This document shows positions 51,217 to 61,258 of a stretch of DNA of 64,000 nt, piece after piece (position 1 is the first letter of the stretch; each line of letters starts with the position of its first letter). The translations under genes were made by a program, and so were the position numbers. The stretch spans positions 1 through 64,000 of the forward strand of contig JALHRD010000026.1 in assembly GCA_022841625.1 (NCBI GenBank), written 5' to 3'. This DNA comes from Xanthobacteraceae bacterium. Lineage in GTDB: Bacteria > Pseudomonadota > Alphaproteobacteria > Rhizobiales > Xanthobacteraceae. The notes under the pieces are model-generated. The model saw only the letters and a list, made by a program, of their open reading frames with translations. It made no database searches and was not told the origin of the DNA.

Positions 51217-52752
51217 ATGGAAGAGCAATCGATCGAACAACGTGGCGCGGCCGCCGGCTCAAACCAGGCGACACCCGTCGCCTGGAAGGATCTGCGCGAA
51301 TGGATTACGCTGGTCGAACGCGAGGGCTTGCTCAAGCGCATCGATAAGACCGTCGATGCCGACGAGGAACTCGCCGCCATCGCCTATCTCGCAACCCGCC
51401 GCGAGGACGCGCCGGCGCTGCTGTTTGAGACGATCGCAGGCGATCGCTCGGGCGCGCGCATCCTGGCCAACATGCTGGGCTCGAGCAAAGAGCGTTATGC
51501 GCTTGCGGTCGGGCTCGATCCCACCCTCTCGACCGCCGAGACAATCGCAGCAACCCGCGACCTCATGCAGCGGCGGATCAAGCCGGTGCAGGTCGCCAAA
51601 GCCGACGCGCCGGTCAACGAAGTGGTGCTGCGCGGCGACGCCATCGATCTCACGCAATTTCCGGCGCCGAAATTCTGGCCGGGTGACGGCGGCCGCTACA
51701 TCGGCACCGGCGACATCACGCTGACCCGCAATCCCGACACTGGCCGGATCAATGTCGGCTGCTACCGGCAGATGCTGCACGGGCCGCGGCGGGTCGGACT
51801 CTATTGTTCTCCTGGAAAGCACGGCCTGATCGATCGCGAAGCCTGGTGGGCGCGCGGCAAGCCATGCGAGGTGGTCGCAGCTTACGGCATCGATCCGGTG
51901 CTGTTCATGCTGGCCGCGCAAGTGTTCGGAATCAAAGAGTCTGAGCTCGACGTCGCCGGCGGCCTGATGGGCCGTGGCGTCGCATTGACCGAGGCCGAAA
52001 CCGTAAGCCTGCCGATCCCCGCCAATGCCGAATTGGTGATCGAAGGCTTCTTGCATCCCGGCGACAGCGAGGACGAAGGCCCGCTCGGCGAATTCACCGG
52101 CTATTACGGCCGCGAACGCGCGCCGCAGCCGGTAATCGAAGTCACCGCGGTGCATCACCGCCGTTCGCCGATCCTGACCGCCGCGCTGATGGCGAAATAT
52201 CCGTCCTGCGAAATCGGCGCCTATTACGCCATCATGCGCTCGGCGCGCATTCTCGAAGATCTCGACCGCATCGGCGTCTCCGGCGTCGTCGGCGCCTATG
52301 CGCATCCGGCCGCGGCGTCCGGCTGGGGCATGGCGGTGGTGTCAATGCAGCAGCAATATGCCGGACACGCCGCGCAGGTGCTGGCGCTGTCCGCGCAATG
52401 TCCGGCGGCCGCCTACTACACCAAATGGATCATCGCGGTCGATGAGGATGTCGATCCGACCGATCTCAACGACGTGCTGTGGGCTTTGTCGACACGCTGC
52501 CATCCGGCCGAGGATCTCGACATCCTGCGCAACACCTGGTCGACCGGACTCGATCCCAGCCAATATCCGCCGGAGCGGCGGCCCTATGGTTCAAAGGTGC
52601 TGATCAATGCCTGCAAACCGCACCAGCACATCAAGCAATTCCCGCAAGCGACACTGTTGCGTCAAAGCGTTTACGAACGCGCGGCGGCACGCTGGCACGA
52701 ACTCGGCTTCGAAGGATCACCGCCGAAGCCGACGGCGTTTCACAAGGAATGA
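51217..52752 (+). CDS. UbiD-family decarboxylase
   Basis: 511 aa. WKDLREWITLVEREGLLKRID, VNEVVLRGDAIDLTQFPAPKFWPGD, NVGCYRQMLHGPRRVGLYCSPGKH and EGPLGEFTGYYG match the UbiD fold. The prFMN-binding Glu-Arg-Asp set has candidates at GEFTGYYGRER and VDEDVDPTDL. It acts on aryl or vinyl carboxylates with prenylated FMN supplied by a UbiX, which is not in the window. The neighbours (FAH and Bug receptor) suggest catabolism of an aromatic acid. The start has no clear ribosome site. Confidence 0.92.
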   Translation: MEEQSIEQRGAAAGSNQATPVAWKDLREWITLVEREGLLKRIDKTVDADEELAAIAYLATRREDAPALLFETIAGDRSGARILANMLGSSKERYALAVGLDPTLSTAETIAATRDLMQRRIKPVQVAKADAPVNEVVLRGDAIDLTQFPAPKFWPGDGGRYIGTGDITLTRNPDTGRINVGCYRQMLHGPRRVGLYCSPGKHGLIDREAWWARGKPCEVVAAYGIDPVLFMLAAQVFGIKESELDVAGGLMGRGVALTEAETVSLPIPANAELVIEGFLHPGDSEDEGPLGEFTGYYGRERAPQPVIEVTAVHHRRSPILTAALMAKYPSCEIGAYYAIMRSARILEDLDRIGVSGVVGAYAHPAAASGWGMAVVSMQQQYAGHAAQVLALSAQCPAAAYYTKWIIAVDEDVDPTDLNDVLWALSTRCHPAEDLDILRNTWSTGLDPSQYPPERRPYGSKVLINACKPHQHIKQFPQATLLRQSVYERAAARWHELGFEGSPPKPTAFHKE

Positions 52753-52763
52753 ATAATGCAAGC

Positions 52764-53033
52764 TCAGTTCAAACGGAACTCGCCGCTCAGCGCGCGGATT
52801 TCCGCGGGCTTGATCAGTCGCGCATGCGCGACCGTCACTGAATGCAAGGGGCCGTCGAGCTTCTCGAGCCAGAACGCCAGGAACTTTTTCAGCACCGGAA
52901 ATTTCGGACAGAGGTCGTAGTCCTGCCAGACATAGGTTTGCAGCAATGCGGGATGATCGGGCAGCCGGTAGAGAATTTCCGCAGTGGTCAGTCCGTATCC
53001 TTCAAGCTGCTTGCGAAAGCCTTCCGAGACCAT
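52764..53033 (-). CDS. usg: Usg family protein
   Basis: 89 aa. GYGLTTAEILYRLPDHPALLQTYVWQDYDL, then CPKFPVLKKFLAFWLEKLDGPL, is the complete Usg signature. The name comes from an ORF beside trpF in Pseudomonas-type clusters; its function is unknown. In alphaproteobacteria it is a conserved stand-alone gene. It converges on the UbiD gene. Confidence 0.93.
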   Translation of the reverse strand: MVSEGFRKQLEGYGLTTAEILYRLPDHPALLQTYVWQDYDLCPKFPVLKKFLAFWLEKLDGPLHSVTVAHARLIKPAEIRALSGEFRLN

Positions 53034-53226
53034 GAATATCCTCCATCTCCGGAATGGAAAATGTCGAGAACCTGCCCTCCTATTGCAAGCTCAAAAAATA
53101 AATAAACTGTGTATTTTCAAGGCATTAGCAGCATTGGCGCAAGACTGCTGATAAGACCGTTTACACAGCGCTTGCCAGCGCCCGCGGGCAAATTAACCAA
53201 ATAAATTCAGATATTTATCATATCTG

Positions 53227-53253
53227 CTAGCACTCGCCTGAAATGAGTGCTAA
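53227..53253 (+). promoter_or_regulatory. CIRCE operator (HrcA site) of groESL
   Basis: CTAGCACTC, nine bases, then GAGTGCTAA. It is the CIRCE inverted repeat with one changed end base (CTAG for TTAG), 130 bp before groES. It implies HrcA repression released by heat. An AT-rich promoter-like segment precedes it; the rest of the 53034-53382 gap holds nothing else I recognise. Confidence 0.95.
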
Positions 53254-53382
53254 AAAATTCCCGGCCCCATCTTGCGGGTCGAAATTGTGCGCCCTATCTC
53301 GCGCTCAAGCAGTCACCGGAAATTCCTTTCGGCGGCTGCCCCGACAGAACGAATCAACCGCAACCCAACACGGAGGATCTCC

Positions 53383-53697
53383 ATGAAGTTCCGCCCGCTT
53401 CACGACCGCGTCGTCGTCAGGCGCATCGATGCCGAGGAAAAAACAACCGGTGGCATCATTATCCCCGACACCGCCAAAGAGAAGCCGAGCCAAGGCGAGA
53501 TCATTGCTGTCGGCCCTGGTGGCCGCGACGAAGCCGGCAAGCTCATCCCGATCGATCTGCGGGTCGGCGACCGCGTGCTGTTCGGCAAGTGGTCCGGCAC
53601 CGAAGTCAAGATCGACGGCGAAGACCTGTTGATCATGAAAGAGTCCGATGTTCTTGGCGTGCTTGAAGGCAGCATCGCCAAGCGCAAGGCCGCCTAA
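53383..53697 (+). CDS. groES: GroES co-chaperonin
   Basis: 104 aa. [20 protein letters not shown] starts the family. [21 protein letters not shown] is the mobile loop and [30 protein letters not shown] is the C-terminal part. GGAGGATCTCC precedes the ATG. It caps GroEL in the folding cycle and is the first gene of the CIRCE-controlled operon. Confidence 0.99.
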   Translation: MKFRPLHDRVVVRRIDAEEKTTGGIIIPDTAKEKPSQGEIIAVGPGGRDEAGKLIPIDLRVGDRVLFGKWSGTEVKIDGEDLLIMKESDVLGVLEGSIAKRKAA

Positions 53698-53766
53698 TTT
53701 TTCAAACCCCATCCTGCGCGCGGGCGACGTCCGCGTCTCGAAGGATGATGGGTACAAACGGAGTGA

Positions 53767-55404
<1,638 letters not shown>

Positions 55405-55429
55405 GCAGTCCAACCCTCACAAAACTAAC

Positions 55430-55465
55430 AAGGCCCGGGAGCAATCCCGGGCCTTTGGTTTTTTT
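55430..55465 (+). terminator. Rho-independent terminator of groESL
   Basis: AAGGCCCGGGA, loop GCAA, TCCCGGGCCTT, then a T-rich tail (TGGTTTTTTT). The stem is 11 bp and perfect. Confidence 0.95.
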
Positions 55466-55491
55466 GCGCATGTTGAGAAACGAGCGCGCGT

Positions 55492-55595
55492 CTAGACCAT
55501 GATCCGATTCGATTGAACCGGATCATGGTCTGACTTCATTGTTTGAGCATGATCTTTTCCGAAAATCGGTTCCCGGTTTTCGCGATCATACGCTA
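55492..55595 (-). repeat. Two-part GATC-rich palindrome, copy 2 (inverted)
   Basis: Reverse-complement of the element at 33581-33681 with a few changes. It begins CTAGACCATGATCCG and ends near CGATCATACGCTAG, so both ends carry CTAG. The last TAG (55595-55593 on the minus strand) is the stop codon of the FlgC-like gene. Confidence 0.88.
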
Positions 55596-56003
55596 GGCGG
55601 TCATGTCGAATAGCGACTTCACCATCTGATTATACGACGTGACCACCCGCGCATTGGCGGAATAAGCCAGGGTCGCCATCAACTGCTGGACCGCCTCTTC
55701 GGCATAATCGACATTCGGTGCGGCCACCAACCCGTCCTCGTTGGCGTAAGGCGCGGAGGGATCGTAGACCGGCACATGGCTTGGCGAAACCTCGCTCTCG
55801 ACCGTGCGGGCGCCGCCGCTCACTTGCTCGACCTGATCGACCCGCCGCGGCGCGTAGACGCGCGGCGCGCCATCGGGATAGGCGCCCTGCGCGTTCGGCA
55901 GCGCGCCGTCGGATCGGGTATTGGCGACGTTATTCGCCGACACTTGCAAGCGGTGGGCCGCCGCCTGCATGCCCGACACCGCGATCGACATCACGCTACT
56001 CAT
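55593..56003 (-). CDS. Orphan FlgC-like flagellar rod-domain protein
   Basis: 136 aa. The start MSSVMSIAVSGMQAAAHRLQ then VSANNVANTRSDG is the rod-protein N-terminal motif, and EEAVQQLMATLAYSANARVV then TSYNQMVKSLFDM is the C-terminal helix. This is the size and shape of FlgC. No other flagellar gene is in the window, so it is either a lone paralogue or a reused rod-type protein. It ends in a repeat-derived stop. Confidence 0.85.
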   Translation of the reverse strand: MSSVMSIAVSGMQAAAHRLQVSANNVANTRSDGALPNAQGAYPDGAPRVYAPRRVDQVEQVSGGARTVESEVSPSHVPVYDPSAPYANEDGLVAAPNVDYAEEAVQQLMATLAYSANARVVTSYNQMVKSLFDMTA

Positions 56004-56124
56004 GAACCGGCCTGAACTTATTGCTTCAGTCGATCACCCTAGACGGCAGCGATGAACGCGGTGCCCGCGCAATCGTTCGAATTTGAATGAATTGCTTAGC
56101 GAACTGAAAACGACAAAGGGGCGC

Positions 56125-56667
56125 TCACTTCAGGGCAAATTCCTCGATCCCCGGCGATACCATAGATATGCAGGTGTCCTGATGCCGGGCGCCCGGATAG
56201 ACATCGACGATTGTCAGGCGGATCCACGCGACCCGCGCGGGCTTTAGCTTGATCGCCTGCGGGCGGCGATGATCCTGGAGCGTGACGTCGCGCCGGTCGC
56301 CGCCGCTGGTCTCGATGCGCACGCGCTTGACGCGCCCGTTGTCGCGGAACGTGCGCTCGGTCTTGGCATAGCCGTTGATGACCATCACCGTACCAATCAT
56401 GTTGGCCGGCTTTTGGTGAAACGTGACGCTCTCGCCTTGACCGGCACCGGGCGCGCCTTCGCACCAGGCGCCGTCCGATGCACCGTTCAGATGGTCAGGA
56501 CCATAGGTGTTCTTGCCCTGCGGCGGCAGCACCGAGCTTACGCAAATGCGGAAATCGCCATATTGAGTGCCGTAGCTGTGGCACGCCTCCTGCGCCAAAG
56601 CTTGCATTGGCGTGGTTGCAGAACCCAGAACGACCAGCATGACCGCACGGAAATGAGACACTGCCAT
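56125..56667 (-). CDS. Exported NADase-type glycan-binding-domain-like protein
   Basis: 180 aa from the ATG at 56667 with AAGGGGGAG upstream. After the signal peptide (VMLVVLGSATTPMQALAQ) it contains HLNGASDGAWCEGAPGAGQG, ESVTFHQKPANMIGTVMVING, YAKTERTFRDNGRVKRVRIE and a paired-Cys part. The DGAWCEGxxGxGxGE and NGRVKxxxIE elements match the beta-sandwich glycan-binding domain often found with NADase effectors and as lone exported proteins. It is probably a periplasmic or surface carbohydrate-binding module. The family call is by motif recall. Confidence 0.7.
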   Translation of the reverse strand: MAVSHFRAVMLVVLGSATTPMQALAQEACHSYGTQYGDFRICVSSVLPPQGKNTYGPDHLNGASDGAWCEGAPGAGQGESVTFHQKPANMIGTVMVINGYAKTERTFRDNGRVKRVRIETSGGDRRDVTLQDHRRPQAIKLKPARVAWIRLTIVDVYPGARHQDTCISMVSPGIEEFALK

Positions 56668-56966
56668 TGCGCTCCCCCTTGATCGGAAATCCCCGCGCGC
56701 AATCGGCCGACGCGCCGCTGCAGCAAGTCTACGCGAACCGAGAGACCGCTGGCGACCCCAGGCAGTGTCATGTCGATGCTGCGGCGCGGAAAAATCAGGA
56801 GGGGAAGTAACATTCCATAAACATGACATTCCAAAAAAGAACGACCACATGCGGAGGGTGCGCGTTCATCCGGCGTCACCTTGTCGCGTGCGGTCGTGAG
56901 GCGATGGTACTCCGAACACAGCCACCGCCACTTGTATCGAGCTTAGCGGCGGGGCATGACCTTTTC

Positions 56967-57786
56967 ATGACGGGAAAACCCAGCCAAATCCGCATCGGCA
57001 TCGGCGGCTGGACGTTCGAGCCGTGGCGCGGCGCGTTCTATCCCAAGGGGCTGCCGCAGGCCAAGGAACTCGCCTATGCCAGCGCGCGGCTGACCTCGAT
57101 CGAGGTCAACGGCACGTTCTATCGCTCACAGACGCCTTCGACCTTCCGCAAATGGGCGAGCGAAGTGCCCGACGGATTTGTGTTCGCGCTGAAGGACCCG
57201 CGCTTTGCCACCAACCGGCGGGTGCTGAAGGAAGCCGGCGACTCGATCAAACGCTTCCTGGACAGCGGCGTGACCGAGCTCGGCGCCCATCTCGGCCCGC
57301 TGCTCTGGCAGTTCGCGCCGACCAAGACGTTCGACGCAGCCGATGTCGGCGGCTTCCTGGAACTGCTGCCCAAGTCATTCAATGGCCATCACATCCGGCA
57401 CGTCGTCGAAGTCCGCCACGGCAGTTTCAAGACGCCGGAATTCATCGCGCTGTTGCGAACAGTTCGCGATTCCCGTCGTGTACACCGATCACGCACGATA
57501 CCCGAACATCGCCGACATCACCGGCGAATTCGTTTACGCGCGGCTGCAACGCGGCGACGACGATATTCCGACCGCCTATCCGCCCAAGGCGATTGCCGCT
57601 TGGAGCAAGCGGCTGCGCGACTGGGCCGCGGGCGGCGCGCCCGACGATCTGGAGCGCATCGCGGCGCCACCGAAAGCCAAAGGCAAGCCGCGCGACGTGT
57701 TCGCCTATGTCATCCACGAGGGCAAGATCCGCGCGCCGGCCGGCGCCGTGGCGCTGATCGAAAGCATCGCCGCGCTCCCAAAATAA
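56967..57786 (+). pseudogene. DUF72 protein broken by a +1 frameshift
   Basis: The frame from the ATG at 56967 (IRIGIGGWTFEPWRGAFYPKG to PEFIALLR) is a clear DUF72 (COG1801) N-terminal half. At about 57458 one base too many (CGAACAG) shifts the frame. Removing one A restores LLRQFAIPVVYTDHARYPNI and the rest, ending at a TAA at 57786. The predicted product of about 272 aa has the family length. It is a pseudogene or sequencing error; the sequence on both sides is otherwise intact. Confidence 0.8.
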
Positions 57787-57956
57787 CAACGGCCACGAAC
57801 CAGAAGGCGCGCGTACATCCGGCGTCGCCTCATGATCGTGGCCGTCCTGGGCAGCACCTAACTTGCGTTACCGCCTTAGGTTACTACCCCACGCAAGGAA
57901 CCTTGCGGCTCAACTGCGCGTTGTTAGTAATATAGGTATCGAACATGACACCCGCA

Positions 57957-57986
57957 AGTCAGCGGAACGCTTTGTTTCCGCTGACT
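57957..57986. repeat. Perfect 11-bp hairpin, no T tract
   Basis: AGTCAGCGGAA, 8-nt loop CGCTTTGT, TTCCGCTGACT. It lies in the convergent gap between the DUF72 pseudogene and the DUF4189 gene and has no U run on either strand, so intrinsic termination is unlikely. Confidence 0.6.
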
Positions 57987-58038
57987 CATCGGGCCTCCGC
58001 GCGGCAGAGCTGGCAAACTATCATAAACAAAGAAGATT

Positions 58039-58419
58039 TCAGCCGCGGGCGTCGCAAACAAAAGCGCGGATGACACAATCCTTACCGCCGTTGCCATAGC
58101 ACTGCTGCAACGCCGCGTTCTGCGCGAGCCCAAGCCGCGATGCGGTGGCAAATCCGTGGGCGCCGCACACATTGCGAAGGTCGACCGCAAATGCCGCACA
58201 ATTGCGGCTGATCGCGGCCACCACCTTGCAGTTACCGCCTTTACATGCGCGCATCGCCGCGGCCCGGGCGGCGTCTTGACCAACCTGATCGTAAGATGAG
58301 CCATAGGCCCCGCACGGACCGACCGCCAACGCGCCAGCGGCATGGACCGCAGCGGCCAACGAAACAACCAAAGCGCCCGCAAGCACAGCGCGCGCCAATG
58401 CCCAGCCGAGCGCGGACAT
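58039..58419 (-). CDS. DUF4189 domain exported protein
   Basis: 126 aa. The signal peptide (AGALVVSLAAAVHAAGA) is followed by ALAVGPCGAYGSSYDQVGQDAARAAAMRAC, then CKVVAAISRNCAAFAVD and GLAQNAALQQCYGNGGKDCVIRAFVC. The Cys-rich, Ala-repeat pattern matches DUF4189, a small secreted domain of unknown role found alone or in tandem. About six cysteines suggest disulfides. Confidence 0.86.
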   Translation of the reverse strand: MSALGWALARAVLAGALVVSLAAAVHAAGALAVGPCGAYGSSYDQVGQDAARAAAMRACKGGNCKVVAAISRNCAAFAVDLRNVCGAHGFATASRLGLAQNAALQQCYGNGGKDCVIRAFVCDARG

Positions 58420-58507
58420 GACCTCTCCCCTTGAGGAGGCACCAGCCTACCCTGCAACGGTTTCGACTTGGTGAATTCCTACCGCCGAGACCCCGGGAAT
58501 GCCCGCC

Positions 58508-58580
58508 GAGTATGGCGGTTCAGAAGTCCGCTGCTGAGCGCGCTACAGGACGATACGAACTTCGGAGTCGCGGTCCTAAC
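58508..58580. repeat. CTAG-type palindrome, degenerate member E
   Basis: GTATGGCGGTTCAGAAGTCCG pairs with CGAACTTCGGAGTCGCGGTCC. The ends have drifted. On the minus strand its TTAG contains the stop (58578-58576) of the MocA-type gene. Confidence 0.72.
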
Positions 58581-60198
58581 GGCCCTCGATCACGGCCCTG
58601 ACGCCACGCAAGGCCTCCGGTGTGTCGACATCCACCAGCGCCGCCTTGCCAGTGACCGGCATTTCGACCACCGCCTCACTGTAGCGGCCGATCAAATGAC
58701 GCGCGCCGACATCGCCTTCGACGCACATCAGGTCGTTGAAGAAACGCCGCGACCACAGCACCGGGTTGCCACGCTGGCCGTCAACGACTGGCACCACGGC
58801 GAGCGCGCCGTTCTCCGGATCGAAACTTGCGATCAACTGGTCGATCAGCGCCGCATCGACCTGCGGCATATCGCCGAGGCAGACCACGACGCCGTCCGCT
58901 TCGGCCGGCACGGCGGCAATCCCGGCCTTGAGCGAGCCACCGAGGCCGGACGCAAAATCCGGATTGTGCACGCGCTTGACCGGCAAGCCGGCGAGCGCCG
59001 CCTCGACCCGCGCCTGCTCGTGGCCGGTGACGACAATGACCGGCGACGCCTTTGACGCCAGCGCCTGCTCGGCCGCGATGCGAACCAGCGGCTTGCCGCC
59101 AATCTCGGCCAGGAGTTTGTTCGGCCCGCCCATGCGCGTCGAGCGGCCAGCGGCCAGCACGATCGCGGCAATGCGACGGTCGGCGTGCTTGACCGGCTCG
59201 TCGCGCGGCTGCGGGCGCGTCACGATCTCCATCAGCAAGCCACCGACGCCAAGACCGGTGATTGCCTGCCGGGGCACCGAAAGACCCGCCAGCAAACGCA
59301 TCAGCACCCAATCGAAGCCGTTTTCCTTTGGCGAACGCGCGCAACCCGGCGCGCCCAGCAAGGGATGGCCGCCGACATTGCCAAGCAGCAGCAGATTGCC
59401 CGGATCGACCGGCATGCCGAAATGCTCAACCCGGCCGCCGACCGCCTCAACCGCGGCGGGGATCACATCGCGCCGATCCGCAATCGCAGAGGCGCCGAAC
59501 ACAATGACCAGCTCGGCGCCCTCGCGCAGCACGTCCTCGACCGCCTTGGCCAAGGCCGCCGTGTCATGCGGAACCCGTCGTTCAGCGACAATCGCCGCGC
59601 CGGCCGGGGCGAGCCGATCCGCGGTTACTCTGAGGGTTTTCTCAATCACCTTGGCGGCAAGGCCGGGCAGCACGGTCGAAATCACGCCGACCTTGCGGAT
59701 GCGATAAGGCGCGATTCTGACCAATGGCCTGGCGGCGCGCGCCACCGCGACCGAAGCATCACGCAATGCGCCGGCAATCGCGAACGGAATGATTTTGACA
59801 GTCGCGATCATTTCGCCGGCGACTACCGGCTTGAACGCCGGCAGCGTGGCGAAGGTGACCGCTTCGTCGATCAGGTTCAGCGCGTCGATCGCGCTCTTGT
59901 CGACCACCAGAACGCCCGCCACGTCGGCGAACAGATTGGCGCGGCCGGTGAAAGCGCGGTCGACGCGCACCCCCTCGCCCGCCGCCACCGCGGCAATCTC
60001 AGCCGCCGCAACGTCCTCCGATACATCGCCCGGCTCAAGCCGCGCCATCACGACTTCAGCAATGTCCGCGGCCTTCAGCGCGGCGATTTCGCCAGGCCCG
60101 ATCACCGTGCCCTTCTTCAGCACCAGCGCGCCCTTACGGATGGAATGGACGGCAACCCCGCCCTCCGCTTCGGCGACCGGAACCGCGCCAAATATCAT
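58576..60198 (-). CDS. MocA-like fusion: molybdopterin-binding plus NTP-transferase domains
   Basis: 540 aa. The N-terminal part (about 1-340) carries a MoeA/MogA-like molybdopterin-binding fold (VVDKSAIDALNLIDEAVTFATL, LVIVFGASAIADRRDVIPAAV). The C-terminal part (about 345-540) is a MobA-like nucleotidyltransferase: AAIVLAAGRSTRMGGPNKLLAE is the NTP-binding loop and GVVVCLGDMPQVDAALIDQL the metal-binding Asp. MocA adds CMP to molybdopterin for xanthine-dehydrogenase-type enzymes. Its ATG overlaps the XdhC stop by 4 bp. The stop codon lies in palindrome E. Confidence 0.93.
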   Translation of the reverse strand: MIFGAVPVAEAEGGVAVHSIRKGALVLKKGTVIGPGEIAALKAADIAEVVMARLEPGDVSEDVAAAEIAAVAAGEGVRVDRAFTGRANLFADVAGVLVVDKSAIDALNLIDEAVTFATLPAFKPVVAGEMIATVKIIPFAIAGALRDASVAVARAARPLVRIAPYRIRKVGVISTVLPGLAAKVIEKTLRVTADRLAPAGAAIVAERRVPHDTAALAKAVEDVLREGAELVIVFGASAIADRRDVIPAAVEAVGGRVEHFGMPVDPGNLLLLGNVGGHPLLGAPGCARSPKENGFDWVLMRLLAGLSVPRQAITGLGVGGLLMEIVTRPQPRDEPVKHADRRIAAIVLAAGRSTRMGGPNKLLAEIGGKPLVRIAAEQALASKASPVIVVTGHEQARVEAALAGLPVKRVHNPDFASGLGGSLKAGIAAVPAEADGVVVCLGDMPQVDAALIDQLIASFDPENGALAVVPVVDGQRGNPVLWSRRFFNDLMCVEGDVGARHLIGRYSEAVVEMPVTGKAALVDVDTPEALRGVRAVIEGR

Positions 60199-60911
60199 GA
60201 CGCTTTCCCCAGCGCATTTTCGGGCGTTTTTTCCGATCCTTGACGCAGGCGCGCGGTGATCTCCGCCATGATCGAGACCGCGATCTCGGCCGGCGAGACC
60301 GCGCCAATGGCGAGCCCGATCGGTGCATGAATCCGCGCGAGATCGGCGTCGGTAAGGCCCTGGGCTTTGAGCCGCTCAATCCGTCGCGCATGCGTCTTGC
60401 GCGAGCCAAGCGCGCCGACATAGAAGCAGTCGCGCTTGAGCGCGTGCAGCAGCCCCGGATCGTCGATCTTGGGATCGTGGGTGAGCGCGAGGAAGGCAGT
60501 ATAGCGGTCAACCCCGAGCGGCGGCAACGCGACGTCCGGCCACTCCGCGAGCACCGTGACGTCCGGGAAGCGCTCCTGGGTGGCGAATGCCGTGCGCGGG
60601 TCGACAATGGTCACATCATAGCCGAGCAGCTTTGCAATCGGCGCCAGCGCCTGGCTGATATGCACCGCACCGGTGGCGACAATGCGCGGCGCCGGAACAT
60701 GCACCGTCAGAAACACCTTGCCCCGCGGTGTCTCTTCCATGCCGCTCTTGCCGCTACGGATATGTCTTTCAATCAGCTCCTTGAGCGGATCGCGCGCCAC
60801 ATCGGCGGCCTTAACAAGGCGCTGCGCACCGCTGTCCTGCTCGGTGACGATCACCGCCGCGCGGCGCGCGTCGCGTTCGGCGTTCAGCGTTTTGAGGATA
60901 TCGAGTTTCAC
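60195..60911 (-). CDS. XdhC-family maturation protein (larger)
   Basis: 238 aa from the GTG at 60911. LVKAADVARDPLKELIERHI, then FLTVHVPAPRIVATGAVHIS, is the XdhC/CoxF start. LLGYDVTIVDPRTAFATQERF is the Rossmann C-domain and ALGSRKTHARRIERL a typical segment. XdhC binds the molybdenum cofactor and passes it to the apo-enzyme. It begins 1 bp beyond the end of the short XdhC gene and ends in the start of the MocA gene. Confidence 0.94.
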   Translation of the reverse strand: MKLDILKTLNAERDARRAAVIVTEQDSGAQRLVKAADVARDPLKELIERHIRSGKSGMEETPRGKVFLTVHVPAPRIVATGAVHISQALAPIAKLLGYDVTIVDPRTAFATQERFPDVTVLAEWPDVALPPLGVDRYTAFLALTHDPKIDDPGLLHALKRDCFYVGALGSRKTHARRIERLKAQGLTDADLARIHAPIGLAIGAVSPAEIAVSIMAEITARLRQGSEKTPENALGKAS

Positions 60912-60912
60912 G

Positions 60913-61242
60913 CTACTCCACCTTTTCGAGATAGACGCGAATGGTGCCGCCGCAGGACAGCCCGACCTTCCAAGCGGTCTCGTCGGCGACGCCGAATTCA
61001 AGCGTCCGGGGTTTGCCGCTCTCGATCACATCGATTGCCTCGGTGATGACCGCGCCCTCGACACAGCCGCCCGAGACACTGCCGAGAAAATTGCCGTCGC
61101 TGTCAATCACCAGATTGGAGCCGACCGGCCGGGGCGCCGAACCCCACGTTTCCACCACCGTGGCGAGCGCGACCCCGCGCCCCTGCTTGCGCCAGTCTTC
61201 GGCCGCCTTGAGGATGTCGTCGTCGGTTGCAAGCGTCGTCAT
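60913..61242 (-). CDS. XdhC-family maturation protein (short N-terminal type)
   Basis: 109 aa from the ATG at 61242. DDILKAAEDWRKQGRGVALATVVETWGSAPRPVGS and GNFLGSVSGGCVEGAVITEA are the XdhC N-terminal motifs, including the SGGCVEG loop. The Rossmann domain is missing, so together with the larger protein it could act as a split XdhC. A longer frame to 61377 overlaps the VWA gene and adds an unconvincing N-terminus. Confidence 0.93.
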   Translation of the reverse strand: MTTLATDDDILKAAEDWRKQGRGVALATVVETWGSAPRPVGSNLVIDSDGNFLGSVSGGCVEGAVITEAIDVIESGKPRTLEFGVADETAWKVGLSCGGTIRVYLEKVE

Positions 61243-61258
61243 GGCCAATTGCCCTTTC

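Noticed and set aside
58039-58419. DUF4189 protein as a toxin immunity or effector
   Set aside because: Nothing in the context (no secretion genes, no partner) supports this.
58736-60243. Two open frames opposite the MocA-type gene
   Set aside because: They are antisense shadows with no recognisable fold; the MocA domains are clear on the other strand.
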